Of a DNA stretch of 64,000 nucleotides, positions 36,328-44,808 are shown in pieces. The translations under genes were made by a program, and so were the position numbers. Position 1 is the stretch's first letter, and the number at the start of each line of letters is the position of its first letter. The notes below the pieces were generated by a model that was given only the letters and a program-made list of their open reading frames with translations, was not told where the DNA came from and did no database searches. The DNA is from Rhizobium sp. N324 (GTDB taxonomy: Bacteria > Pseudomonadota > Alphaproteobacteria > Rhizobiales > Rhizobiaceae): the NCBI RefSeq assembly GCF_001664485.1, contig NZ_CP013633.1, positions 124,001 to 188,000 on the forward strand, in the 5' to 3' direction.

Positions 36328-37095
36328 TCACTTGACCAGGTGGTTTCCGATCGAGGAGCCGCCATCGACCGTCAGAATGCTACCGGTCGCGAACCTCGAA
36401 CGATCGGACGCAAGAAAAAGCATTGCTTCAGCAATCTCTTCAGCTGTCCCCATCCGATCCATGACGGCACGGGCGTTGAAATCGCTGCGAAGCTTCGCGG
36501 GGTCCTTCGCTTCGGCGAAGATTTTCGTGAAGTAAGGAGAGTCGATTGTCCCTGGAGCGACCGCGTTGACACGAATTCCCTCTTTCGCATGATCCATGGC
36601 CATCGCGCGCGTCAGCGAAGATATCGCTCCTTTCGATGCTACGTAGGCAGTCCTGTCCGCGATTGCTGAGGTTGCGGTGTAAGAAGTTGTATTGATGATC
36701 GAACCTCCGCCGTTCCGTCGCATAACAGGAATGACGTACTTTGAGCAAAGGAAGATCCCTTTGACGTTTACGGACATAATCCGGTCCCAAGTTTCTTCAG
36801 GAATGGTCACCACATTCCCCGTCGTTCCGAACCCGGCATTATTGACGAGCACGTCGACCCGGCCCCACTTTGCGGTCGTCTTCTCAACCATGCTTTCCGC
36901 GTCCTTGGCGGACGAGACGTCGACGCGAACACCGAAAGCCTTCGAGCCGATCTCGTTCGCCACACGAATCGCGGCGTCTTCATTGACATCAGCAACAACC
37001 ACATAGGCGCCGTTCTTTGCGAAAAGCTCGGCGGTCGCACGACCAATGCCGCTGCCGCCCCCTGTGACGATACAAACCCTTTGATCCAGATCCAT
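36328..37095 (-). CDS. Short-chain dehydrogenase/reductase (SDR)
   Basis: 255-residue classical SDR: TGGGSGIG cofactor motif, NNAG, Ser in NTTSYTA, and YVASK with catalytic Tyr/Lys, followed by RVNAVAPGTIDSPYF. NAD(H) preference is suggested by ADVN at the end of the second strand. GAGGAG lies before ATG 37095. Divergent from the flavin reductase operon, with its own operator (37137). Substrate probably a secondary alcohol or ketone in the pathway. Confidence 0.92.
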   Translation of the reverse strand: MDLDQRVCIVTGGGSGIGRATAELFAKNGAYVVVADVNEDAAIRVANEIGSKAFGVRVDVSSAKDAESMVEKTTAKWGRVDVLVNNAGFGTTGNVVTIPEETWDRIMSVNVKGIFLCSKYVIPVMRRNGGGSIINTTSYTATSAIADRTAYVASKGAISSLTRAMAMDHAKEGIRVNAVAPGTIDSPYFTKIFAEAKDPAKLRSDFNARAVMDRMGTAEEIAEAMLFLASDRSRFATGSILTVDGGSSIGNHLVK

Positions 37096-37136
37096 CGACC
37101 ATCTCCTCATTTTGGGTGCCTTAGAAGACATTTTAG

Positions 37137-37151
37137 CAGACAATCTGTCAA
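37137..37151 (-). promoter_or_regulatory. Operator of the minus-strand SDR gene
   Basis: CAGACAATCTGTCAA, i.e. TTGACAGATTGTCTG on the minus strand, with TTGACA as -35. It is paired back to back with the site at 37166, so one regulator controls both directions. Confidence 0.75.
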
Positions 37152-37165
37152 TTGTGAAAATCCGG

Positions 37166-37194
37166 TTGACAGATTGTCTGCTGATCTGTTTATC
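37166..37194 (+). promoter_or_regulatory. Operator/promoter of the monooxygenase operon
   Basis: TTGACAGATTGTCTG (37166-37180), -35 TTGACA, 17-base spacer, -10 TTTATC (37189-37194). Best promoter match among the sites. Confidence 0.8.
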
Positions 37195-37228
37195 TAGGGT
37201 CGATCGAATTTGGCCGTGGGAGGACAAT

Positions 37229-37738
37229 ATGGCCGATACCAGCACTGAGGCGCAGTTGGCTTTTAAGGCAGCTATGCGTCGGTTCACATCAACCATCTGC
37301 TTGATCACGACCGAACTCAACGGGGTCCGTCATGGCATGGCCGCCACCGCGGTCCAGTCGGTTACCGCGGACCCACCAACTGTTCTTGTCTGCATCAACC
37401 AATCGGCTTCGGTGAATCAGCCTTTGAAGATCTCCGGGAAGTTCGCCGTGAACATGCTGCATCTTTCACATGCCGATCTTGTGCCGCTGTTCAGTGGGCA
37501 ATTGAAGGGTGAAGAGCGCTTTCATTACGGCGAGTGGCTGTCTCTCGACGGCATGCCGGTCCTGTCCGATGCGCAGGCAGCGTTTGTCTGCAAGCTAAAA
37601 GATGTCGTTCACGTTGGAACGCATGATGTTGTGCTCGGAGAAGTGCTCGAAGCACGGTTCATCGAGTCAATCGCGCCGCTTCTCTACGAAAACGGTCAAC
37701 TCGTCAGGTCGTCGTCCATCAGTGGATCGGCCGCATAG
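37229..37738 (+). CDS. Flavin reductase (RutF/HpaC-like)
   Basis: 169-residue flavin_reduct-domain protein: AAMRRFTSTICLITTELNGVRHGMAATAVQSVTADPPTVLVCINQSAS and FAVNMLHLSHADLV are the FMN-binding blocks of HpaC/RutF proteins. It should supply reduced FMN to the flavin monooxygenase two genes downstream. TGGGAGGA precedes ATG 37229, directly behind the operator at 37166. Confidence 0.92.
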   Translation: MADTSTEAQLAFKAAMRRFTSTICLITTELNGVRHGMAATAVQSVTADPPTVLVCINQSASVNQPLKISGKFAVNMLHLSHADLVPLFSGQLKGEERFHYGEWLSLDGMPVLSDAQAAFVCKLKDVVHVGTHDVVLGEVLEARFIESIAPLLYENGQLVRSSSISGSAA

Positions 37739-37801
37739 TAGGTGGCTTTAACCACCAATCACATCACTCATCGAAAGCCCAAGGGCGGCAAGGAGAAAAG
37801 C

Positions 37802-38218
37802 GTGAGCAATATGGCACCCGCAAGAGAAATTCATGGACGTGAAGTCACAGAGCGCTTTGAGCGCGGACTAAAGACCCGGCGCGAAGTCTTGGGGGGGGCC
37901 TATGTTGATGCGTCGGTCAGCAAAGCCACCGACTTCAATTGGCCGATGCAAACCCTCGTCACGGAATACTGCTGGGACGCGATTTGGAATCGGCCGGGCC
38001 TGGAGCGCAAGCAGCGCAGCATCCTCAATCTCGGGATGATTTCGGCCCTCAATCGTCCGCATGAGCTGAAACTGCATGTTCGCGGAGCAATCAACAACGG
38101 TCTTACCAAAGAGGAAATTCGGGAGGTTTTCCTCCAGGTTTCGATTTACTGCGGTGTTCCTGCGGCCATCGACAGCTTCCGCGTGGCAGCGGAAGTTTTC
38201 GACGAGATGGGCATCTAG
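37802..38218 (+). CDS. Carboxymuconolactone decarboxylase-family protein (copy 2)
   Basis: 138 residues from GTG 37802 (AAGGAG at 37790); an in-frame GTG at 37742 would add 20 residues with no ribosome binding site. Core EYCWDAIWNRPGLERKQRSILNLGMISALNRPHELKLHVRGAINNGLTKEEIREVFLQVSIYCGVPAAIDSF is nearly the same as in the protein at 5078. Presence of a copy in each catabolic operon suggests a required step, or two operons of common origin. Confidence 0.88.
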   Translation: MSNMAPAREIHGREVTERFERGLKTRREVLGGAYVDASVSKATDFNWPMQTLVTEYCWDAIWNRPGLERKQRSILNLGMISALNRPHELKLHVRGAINNGLTKEEIREVFLQVSIYCGVPAAIDSFRVAAEVFDEMGI

Positions 38219-38278
38219 TTATTCAACGCATTTGAGTGGGCTGAGCATCATCCGTTGCCAGCCCGAGGAGGGACTACA

Positions 38279-39400
38279 GTGACCGCACAAGACGATTTCC
38301 GCGCTGCCGGAAACCCAATGTTCAATGATAACAAGCTCAAGCTCGGCGTATTTGGCACGAATTGCTCGAATGCATGCGCGATTACGCTCGCTGAGACAAC
38401 GTTCGAACCTACCTTCGACCACAACGTCGAGATTGCAAAGAAGCTTGAGGCAGCCGGTTGGGAATGCATGGTGCCGATTGCACGCTGGCGTGGTTTTGGC
38501 GGTCCTTCAAACTTCAATGGCGTGAACATGGATACGTTCACCTGGGCGGCCGCTCTCGCGGCGGTCACCACGAAGCTCCAGTTCTTCTCAACGACTCACA
38601 TTCCGACGCTAAACCCGATTGTTGCAACCAAGATGGCGACAACAATCGATCACATCTCGAAGGGTCGATACGGCCTCAATCTCGTTACCGGCTGGTTCAC
38701 TCCCGAAATGGAAATGTTCGGAGTTCCTATGATGGAGCACGACACCCGCTATGAATACGCCACTGAATGGATGGATATCGTCGAGACGCTCTGGAAACGC
38801 AATGGCGTTACCTTCGAAGGCGAGTTCCTCAAAGTCAAAGACGCCTTCAGTGAACCCAAACCCTACAACAAGGCGGGTCGCCCGCTCCTGATCTGCGCCG
38901 GCGCCTCGGGCAAGGGACTGCATTTCACCGCCAAGTTCTGCGACTTCAACTTCGGCTTCATGCAAGACATGGAATCCGGCGCTGCCTGGGTCAAAAAGGT
39001 GAAGGACCTGGCGCGTACTGAATATAACCGTGATCTTGGCACATTCACAGCTTGCCCCGTTATCGTTCGCGAAACGGAGAAGGAAGCAAAGGAATACTAC
39101 GACTACTACGTCAACCAGAAGGGTGACTGGGAGGCATGCGAGAACATCTGTGAAGTTCTGCAGGTGCAATCTCAAAACCATTCTGCCGAAATGTATCAAA
39201 AATTCAAGGAACGCTTCGTCGCTGGCTGGGGTGGATACCCGATCGTCGGCAATCCAGAACAAGTCGCCGACAAGCTCGTGGATCTCAGCAATACAGGCGT
39301 CAACGGCGCCTTGCTGACAATGGTCGATTACAACGAGGAACTTCCCTTCTTTAACGACCGTGTCATGCCGCTGCTCAAGCAAGCCGGTCTGCGCAACTGA
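38279..39400 (+). CDS. RutA-like class C flavin-dependent monooxygenase (LLM fold)
   Basis: 373-residue luciferase-like monooxygenase. Blocks VPIARWRGFGG, FTWAAALAAVTTKLQFFSTTHIPTLNPIVATKMATTIDHISKGRYGLNLVTGWFTPEMEMFG and RPLLICAGASGKGLHFTAKFCDFNFGF follow RutA, the pyrimidine ring-cleaving enzyme. RutA, DszA and HcbA1 are known to use a flavin-N5-peroxide to cleave C-N, C-S or C-Cl bonds, so a bond-cleaving role is possible. GTG 38279 follows GAGGAGGG. RutB/RutC homologues are absent nearby, so uracil is probably not the substrate. Confidence 0.88.
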   Translation: MTAQDDFRAAGNPMFNDNKLKLGVFGTNCSNACAITLAETTFEPTFDHNVEIAKKLEAAGWECMVPIARWRGFGGPSNFNGVNMDTFTWAAALAAVTTKLQFFSTTHIPTLNPIVATKMATTIDHISKGRYGLNLVTGWFTPEMEMFGVPMMEHDTRYEYATEWMDIVETLWKRNGVTFEGEFLKVKDAFSEPKPYNKAGRPLLICAGASGKGLHFTAKFCDFNFGFMQDMESGAAWVKKVKDLARTEYNRDLGTFTACPVIVRETEKEAKEYYDYYVNQKGDWEACENICEVLQVQSQNHSAEMYQKFKERFVAGWGGYPIVGNPEQVADKLVDLSNTGVNGALLTMVDYNEELPFFNDRVMPLLKQAGLRN

Positions 39401-39408
39401 ACCAGTCC

Positions 39409-39432
39409 TCGGGACGGCGATTGCCGTCCCGA
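39409..39432 (+). other. Stem-loop between monooxygenase and binding protein genes
   Basis: TCGGGACGGC (39409-39418) and GCCGTCCCGA (39423-39432) pair perfectly over a 4-base loop without a U tract. A second near-palindrome CTGCCAGATTCTGGCAG follows (39442-39458). They may set separate mRNA levels for the binding protein. Confidence 0.6.
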
Positions 39433-39523
39433 CACGAACTCTGCCAGATTCTGGCAGGATTTTCGCGGCTGGCGGCCAAAGGGGCCGGCGGTTGAGCGGA
39501 ACCACAAGGGGAGGAGGCCCTGA

Positions 39524-40693
39524 ATGCTGAAGAAAATCGTTGCAGCGCTTTTTACGCTGTCGAGCCTTTATCACATGAACGGCGTGGCGAAGGCTGACGG
39601 CCTCGATTCGTTGCCGCCGGACCAAAAGGCGCTTTACGAGAATATCGATCCCGCCATTCCGCTCGGGGGGACGGTGTACAAAGATTTTGTTCCAAAACGT
39701 CCACCGCCGTGGAAAATTGGTTATGCATCCACATATGCCGGTAATACCTGGCGCGCGAACATCCTGGACGAATTCACCAACGTATTGCTTCCGAAATATA
39801 AGGAAGCAGGCCTAGTCTCCGATCTTATCGTCACGCAGTCTGACCTCAAAGACGCTGTCCAAATCCAGCAGATGCGGCAGATGGTTGACGACGGTGTTGA
39901 TGCGATCGTCATTTGCTGCTCGAACATCACCGCACTTAACAAGACCATAGAGTATGCTCATTCGAAAGGCGTGCCAGTCTTCTCAGTCTCGGGCTATGTC
40001 ACATCACCCTACGCAATCAATGCCACAGAGAATAACACCGACGGTGGCTACAAGGCTGCTGAATGGCTTGCCAAGGAAATCGGTGAAAAAGGCAACGTCC
40101 TGATGGTATCGGGCATCCCCGGTTTCGCATCATCGGACAGCTTCGACATCGGCGCGAAGAACGCGTTCGATAAATTCCCCGGTATCAAAATTGTAGGCAC
40201 GATAGCTGGCAAATGGACCGACCAGGTCGCCCAGGTTGAGGTTCAGAAGTTTCTTGCCACCAATCTTGCTGAGGTTAATGGCATTCTCGTTCAGTCCGCT
40301 TCAGAAAACGGTGTCGTGAACGCAGTACAGCAATCCGGCCGCGACATGATGCCTATCGTGCTCGGGGGTGAGGCTTCCGCAGCCTGCTACTGGCGTAAGA
40401 ACCCTGATTTCATAAGCAAGAGCTTCCATTTCTGGCCGCCGCGGTCTGATGCCCGCCTTGTGTGGGACGTCATGATGCGAACGCTCGAAGGCCAGGGACC
40501 AAAGATCCAGTCGATTCTTCGTCCTGCGCTTCCTTACACCATTGATGACGTGAAGGAAGTGCTGAAGGAAGATTGCGATCCCAATTCTACGGATTGGATC
40601 GAGCCGAAGAACAACGGCTGGTGGCCTGCAGACGTCGCTGCAAACTACTTCGAACGTCCTGAAGATCCGTTAGCTTGGCGGCCGAAGAAGTAA
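39524..40693 (+). CDS. Periplasmic binding protein (paralogue C)
   Basis: 389 residues; signal peptide about 1-24 (MLKKIVAALFTLSSLYHMNGVAKA), then DGLDSLPPDQKALYENIDP. Very similar to paralogues A and B, with SDLKDAVQIQQMRQMVDDGVDAIVICCSN and IPGFASSDSFDIGA. GGGGAGGAGG precedes ATG 39524. No permease or ATPase follows; it may deliver to importer 1 (8144-11699), giving that system a second specificity. Confidence 0.92.
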   Translation: MLKKIVAALFTLSSLYHMNGVAKADGLDSLPPDQKALYENIDPAIPLGGTVYKDFVPKRPPPWKIGYASTYAGNTWRANILDEFTNVLLPKYKEAGLVSDLIVTQSDLKDAVQIQQMRQMVDDGVDAIVICCSNITALNKTIEYAHSKGVPVFSVSGYVTSPYAINATENNTDGGYKAAEWLAKEIGEKGNVLMVSGIPGFASSDSFDIGAKNAFDKFPGIKIVGTIAGKWTDQVAQVEVQKFLATNLAEVNGILVQSASENGVVNAVQQSGRDMMPIVLGGEASAACYWRKNPDFISKSFHFWPPRSDARLVWDVMMRTLEGQGPKIQSILRPALPYTIDDVKEVLKEDCDPNSTDWIEPKNNGWWPADVAANYFERPEDPLAWRPKK

Positions 40694-41988
40694 TGAATGT
40701 TCTCCGGAAGGAGACCTCCCAGCCTCCCGCGTCGGTTTCTATAATCGGCGCGGGAGGTATCTGCGATTTGATTGGAAATAGTGTGCTGGACTTTCACAGA
40801 ATTCAACGTTTGCCGCCTTATGTTTTCGAACAGGTCAACCGTTTGAAAGCAAGCGCGCGAGCGGGCGGCGCCGATATCATTGATCTCGGCATGGGAAACC
40901 CCGACCTTCCGACTCCCCAATCGATCGTCGACAAGCTGTGCGAGGTCGTGCAGGATCCGCGCACCCACCGTTATTCCTCCTCCAAGGGCATTCCGGGGCT
41001 GCGCCGCGCCCAGGCCGCCTATTATGCCCGCCGCTTCGGCGTCAAGCTCAACCCGGATACCCAGGTGGTCGCCACCTTGGGCTCCAAGGAAGGCTTCGCC
41101 AACATGGCACAGGCGATCACGGCGCCCGGCGACGTGATCCTCTGCCCGAACCCGACCTATCCGATCCACGCCTTCGGCTTCCTGATGGCCGGCAGCGTGA
41201 TCCGCTCCATGTCGGTGGAGCCGGACGAAAGCTTTTTCCCGCCGCTGGAGCGGGCGGTCCGGCATTCGATCCCGAAGCCCCTGGCGCTGATCCTCAACTA
41301 TCCGTCGAACCCGACGGCCCTCGTCGCGACGCTCGATTTCTATAAGGACGTCGTCGCCTTCGCCAAGAAGCATGACATCATCGTGCTTTCCGACCTTGCC
41401 TATTCCGAGATCTACTTTGACGGCGCTCCGCCGCCATCGGTTCTCGAAGTGCCTGGTGCAATGGATGTGACCGTCGAATTCACCTCGATGTCGAAGACCT
41501 TTTCCATGCCCGGCTGGCGCATGGGCTTTGCCGTCGGCAACGAGCGGCTGATCGCGGCGCTCACCCGCGTCAAGTCCTATCTCGACTACGGCGCCTTCAC
41601 GCCGATCCAGGTGGCCGCGACCCATGCGCTGAACGGCGACGGTTCCGACATTGCGGAGGTTCGCAACGTCTACAAGCGTCGCCGCGACGTCATGGTCGAA
41701 AGCTTCGGCAAGGCTGGCTTCGAGGTGCCGCCGCCGGCTGCCACCATGTTCGCCTGGGCGAAGATCCCGGAAAAGTTCCGTCACCTCGGTTCGCTTGAAT
41801 TTTCCAAGCTGCTGGTCGAGAAGGCCGACGTCGCCGTTGCCCCGGGTATCGGCTTCGGCGAAATGGGCGACGACTACGTCCGTCTGGCGCTGGTCGAGAA
41901 CGAACACCGCATCCGCCAGGCTGCGCGCAACATCAAACGCTGGCTTAGCGGCGACGAGAAATTTGAAATCAACGTAATGAATCAGTGA
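40693..41988 (+). CDS. Class I/II aminotransferase, AlaC-like
   Basis: 431-residue PLP enzyme. DLGMGNPDLPTP, YSSSKGIPGLRRA, NYPSNPTA and the Schiff-base lysine in TSMSKTFSMPGWRMGF are as in the AlaC/LL-DAP aminotransferase group. The conserved protein normally begins near FHRIQRLPPYVFEQVNRLKASAR; here about 30 unrelated residues precede it because the frame starts at an ATG overlapping the binding-protein stop (TAATG). A native start near GTG 40781 is possible. GC is visibly higher than in neighbours (about 40850-41950), so a chromosomal gene was probably captured. Confidence 0.88.
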   Translation: MNVLRKETSQPPASVSIIGAGGICDLIGNSVLDFHRIQRLPPYVFEQVNRLKASARAGGADIIDLGMGNPDLPTPQSIVDKLCEVVQDPRTHRYSSSKGIPGLRRAQAAYYARRFGVKLNPDTQVVATLGSKEGFANMAQAITAPGDVILCPNPTYPIHAFGFLMAGSVIRSMSVEPDESFFPPLERAVRHSIPKPLALILNYPSNPTALVATLDFYKDVVAFAKKHDIIVLSDLAYSEIYFDGAPPPSVLEVPGAMDVTVEFTSMSKTFSMPGWRMGFAVGNERLIAALTRVKSYLDYGAFTPIQVAATHALNGDGSDIAEVRNVYKRRRDVMVESFGKAGFEVPPPAATMFAWAKIPEKFRHLGSLEFSKLLVEKADVAVAPGIGFGEMGDDYVRLALVENEHRIRQAARNIKRWLSGDEKFEINVMNQ

Positions 41989-41999
41989 AAGGATACCCG

Positions 42000-42398
42000 A
42001 TGCCAATCTTCGGATCATGCCAATGCAAAGCCGTTACGTACCAGGTTCAGGAAATTGATGGACCCATGTGGAATTGCTTCTGTCAAACATGCCGGAAGTC
42101 CCACGCCGCTGATCACAATACCGCTGCGAAGGTGAAAAGCGAGCACTTCAAGATCCTTACAGGCCAAGATACGCTTCATAGCTTCGAATCGACGCCTGGA
42201 AAGCTGCGGTGGTTTTGTTCGGTATGTGGCTCGCACGTTTATGCGGAGCGGCCGGCCAGCCCGGAGCTCAAAGTCGTTAGAGCCGGCACGTTCGATACCG
42301 ATCCTGGAAGTGTGCCGATGTCAAACGTATGGGTATCGCATGCGAAACCTTGGCTCGCCCATGATCCATCGAAGGCAAGCTCACCAGAGTTCCCGTAA
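42000..42398 (+). CDS. GFA-family (CENP-V/GFA) zinc protein
   Basis: 132 residues with the zinc-binding cysteines of the glutathione-dependent formaldehyde-activating family: GSCQCKAVTY, CFCQTCRKSH and CSVCGSHVY. Most family members have unknown reactions; formaldehyde or S-adduct handling is possible. GAAAGGA precedes ATG 42000, 11 bases after the aminotransferase stop. Last gene of the operon starting at 37229. Confidence 0.88.
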   Translation: MPIFGSCQCKAVTYQVQEIDGPMWNCFCQTCRKSHAADHNTAAKVKSEHFKILTGQDTLHSFESTPGKLRWFCSVCGSHVYAERPASPELKVVRAGTFDTDPGSVPMSNVWVSHAKPWLAHDPSKASSPEFP

Positions 42399-42715
42399 GT
42401 GACCGGGATACTACCTGTCGTAACTGAGGTGGAGCCACGGCGACCGTATATCAAGCGGCAACGCCTCATTCCTGTCCAGGAGGTTCTAACGCAAACGTGC
42501 TGGGTCGGTAAAAGCGGCAGGGATTGGAGACAATAGGTTCGCTTGCACGGCGAGCCCACCCATTGAGAGAATAAAGTCGTACGAGACAGAAGACTTCTGC
42601 GAAGCAATCCAGCCTTCGAGGTTCGGAAATTACGGGTTGTGAGGGCTCAGGACACCGCAGGACTATTTTTGCCCCCACGGGTCCTCAACGACCTCCATTG
42701 CGGTGTGAGTGAAAA
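42399..42715. other. Intergenic after the GFA gene
   Basis: About 320 bases without a recognisable gene or clear terminator; ends in the variant operator at 42716. Confidence 0.45.
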
Positions 42716-42732
42716 TTGTAAGATTGTCTTAT
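42716..42732 (+). promoter_or_regulatory. Variant operator of the FMN reductase-ribBA operon
   Basis: TTGTAAGATTGTCTTAT keeps the centre GATTGTCT, and both arms differ together: TAAGA-TTG-TCTTA (42719-42731) in place of CAGA-TTG-TCTG. Symmetry is thus maintained, which supports a real but different-affinity site. Confidence 0.55.
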
Positions 42733-42757
42733 GCGAGAATGTTGGGAGTCCTGTGAC

Positions 42758-43276
42758 ATGAAAGTTGTTGTAATAACGGGGAATTTATCGCGCCCCTCGA
42801 AAACCCGGGCCGTAGCAGACTTCATGGTGGATCGGGTGCGCGCGTCCGGCAACGAAGCAAGCTGCTGGGACCTTGTCGACCTTCATCCGCACCTTGGGGC
42901 AACAGTGTTGCCCTCCAGCGCCGCTGAGATTGTTAAAGCGGCACTCAACGATATTTTGGCTAGTGACGTGCTAGTTGTTGGTAGTCCGGTCTACAAAGCA
43001 TCTTACACTGGGTTGCTGAAGCATTTATTCGACCTTGTCGACATGAAAGCGCTTAAGGGCCGCTATGTGATCCCTTTTGCAACCGGTAAAGCATCGAGTC
43101 ACAAGCCGCTCGTCGAAGCCTCGATGGAAGCCTTATTCGACTTTTTCGAAGCGCAAATACATAGCCGTTTCATTTTCGCTCTCGATGAAGATTTTCAGAA
43201 CGATGCTCTTTCTGAGAACCTGCGCGCGCTTGTCGACAGAGAGCTCGATTCCGCGCGTCGCGCCGTCAGCCCATAA
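42758..43276 (+). CDS. NAD(P)H-dependent FMN reductase (SsuE/MsuE-like)
   Basis: 172-residue flavodoxin-fold protein: VVVITGNLSRPSKTRAVADF phosphate loop and DVLVVGSPVYKASYTGLLKHLFDLVD flavin-binding loop. SsuE-type enzymes pass FMNH2 to LLM monooxygenases such as SsuD. TTGGGAG precedes ATG 42758; an earlier ATG at 42731 overlaps the operator and has no ribosome binding site. Operon with RibBA. Confidence 0.9.
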   Translation: MKVVVITGNLSRPSKTRAVADFMVDRVRASGNEASCWDLVDLHPHLGATVLPSSAAEIVKAALNDILASDVLVVGSPVYKASYTGLLKHLFDLVDMKALKGRYVIPFATGKASSHKPLVEASMEALFDFFEAQIHSRFIFALDEDFQNDALSENLRALVDRELDSARRAVSP

Positions 43277-43292
43277 TAAGGAGGAGGATTCC

Positions 43293-44573
43293 ATGTCTTT
43301 TTCGAGCATAGATGAGGCGATCGAGGCGATCGAAGCGGGCGAGATGGTTATCGTGGTCGACGACGAAAATCGGGAGAATGAAGGCGACCTAGTCGTTGCT
43401 GCCGAAAAAATAACAGCTGAGCACATCGCTTTCATGATGAAATATGCGAGAGGCCTTATCTGCGTGCCACTTCCAGCCGAACGTCTCGACAAACTCGAGA
43501 TCCCCCTGATGGTCACACGTAATTCGGACTCACTGCAGACGGCATTTACCGTTTCCGTCGATTGCAAACACGGCACAACGACAGGGATTTCAGCCGAAGA
43601 TCGAGCAGCAACCGTCAAGTCGCTCATCGATCCGCAGACGCGGCCGGAAGACCTATCGCGGCCGGGTCACATTTTTCCTTTGCGTGCAAATCGTCTCGGT
43701 GTCCTGGGCCGTCCTGGCCACACCGAAGCTGCCGTGGATCTTGCACGACTGGCCGGCCTGGCGCCGGCTGGCGTAATCTGCGAGATCGCCAATGACGACG
43801 GAACCATGTCTCGACTGCCAGATCTCGAGAAGTTCGCAATCGAACATGGCCTGCATATAGTAACGATCGACGCTTTGATTGAGTACTGCAGGAGTCGTGA
43901 TACGAGGGTAAAGCGTTACGCGCAGTCCTTTATGCCAACGCGGTTTGGGGATTTCAAGGCAATTGCTTATCGCGATAGTTTGACGGGAACGGAACACTTA
44001 GCTTTGACACTTGGCGAGTTGTGCGAGAAGGAAGACGTTCTGGTACGGGTGCATTCTGAATGTCTGACAGGTGAGGCGTTCCGGTCCATGCGATGCGACT
44101 GCGGTCAACAGCTCGAAATGGCTCTTCGGGCGGTCCAGTTAGCGGGCGCTGGTTGCGTGATCTACATGCGTGGGCAAGAGGGGCGTGGCATTGGCTTAGG
44201 AAACAAAATTGCGGCTTACGGCCTGCAGGATCATGGTCGTGATACTCTTGAGGCAAATCGGGAACTCGGCTTCGCATCTGATTCCCGCGAATATAACGCA
44301 GCGGCGGATATCATCCGCGACCTCGGTATCGGCAGCGTTCGGCTTCTGACCAACAATCTTGCAAAAATAGAGGCGCTGCGAACGTCAGGCGTCATCGTGT
44401 CGTCTCGCCAGAGTCTGATCGCCGCATCTAGCGCGTCCAACATCACTTATCTTAAGACAAAGCGCGATCGGTTTGGCCACCTGTTGGACCAGGACACGTC
44501 AGCTGAACACGTCGGCCGGAACAACGTCTTTTCAGTGTTTGGCGCGCAGGTGTTCTCTGGACCCCTTGGGTAG
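43293..44573 (+). CDS. ribBA: Bifunctional DHBP synthase/GTP cyclohydrolase II
   Basis: 426 residues. N-terminal RibB domain (about 1-205) with DDENRENEGDLV and HGTTTGISAEDRAAT; C-terminal RibA domain (about 210-400) with zinc cysteines in HSECLTGEAFRSMRCDCG and the catalytic RGQEGRGIGL. Together they supply both riboflavin precursors, from ribulose 5-phosphate and GTP. AAGGAGGAGG is a near-perfect ribosome binding site. Coupled to an FMN reductase behind a regulon operator, it appears to be an accessory copy raising FMN for the monooxygenase. Confidence 0.95.
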   Translation: MSFSSIDEAIEAIEAGEMVIVVDDENRENEGDLVVAAEKITAEHIAFMMKYARGLICVPLPAERLDKLEIPLMVTRNSDSLQTAFTVSVDCKHGTTTGISAEDRAATVKSLIDPQTRPEDLSRPGHIFPLRANRLGVLGRPGHTEAAVDLARLAGLAPAGVICEIANDDGTMSRLPDLEKFAIEHGLHIVTIDALIEYCRSRDTRVKRYAQSFMPTRFGDFKAIAYRDSLTGTEHLALTLGELCEKEDVLVRVHSECLTGEAFRSMRCDCGQQLEMALRAVQLAGAGCVIYMRGQEGRGIGLGNKIAAYGLQDHGRDTLEANRELGFASDSREYNAAADIIRDLGIGSVRLLTNNLAKIEALRTSGVIVSSRQSLIAASSASNITYLKTKRDRFGHLLDQDTSAEHVGRNNVFSVFGAQVFSGPLG

Positions 44574-44808
44574 CGGAGCCGCCCTCGCCACTTACCTGCC
44601 GGCGATTGTAGGGGGCCGCCTTTGACCGGCAGAGTCCTAGAGCTTTTGCGTGGGCCCTGCCAGCACATCATTCGTGCAGGCGTATCGGAGTGATGTGGCC
44701 CGCGATTGCATCGAAAGCAGCGTTCGACCATATCTCGTCTTGAGCACGGCTGTTCCGACGGATCGCATTTAATCGCGGTCCGTCTTGTCTTTCGAAAAGT
44801 CTCGCAAA
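44574..44808. other. Convergent intergenic region between ribBA and ADH2
   Basis: No gene. CTGCCGG (about 44597) and CCGGCAG (about 44627) could pair over a long loop; a weak bidirectional terminator is possible. Confidence 0.35.

Noticed and set aside
37229..39400. Assigning the monooxygenase operon as a uracil (rut) pathway
   Set aside because: Only RutA- and RutF-like proteins are present; RutB, RutC and the RutG transporter are missing and the neighbours point elsewhere.
38609..39625. 338-codon minus-strand open frame opposite the LLM monooxygenase
   Set aside because: Fully antisense to a conserved gene and its upstream hairpin; no support.
40645..42018. 457-codon minus-strand open frame opposite the aminotransferase
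   Set aside because: It is the antisense of a highly conserved GC-rich gene; no family pattern, no ribosome binding site, and composition typical of a shadow frame.
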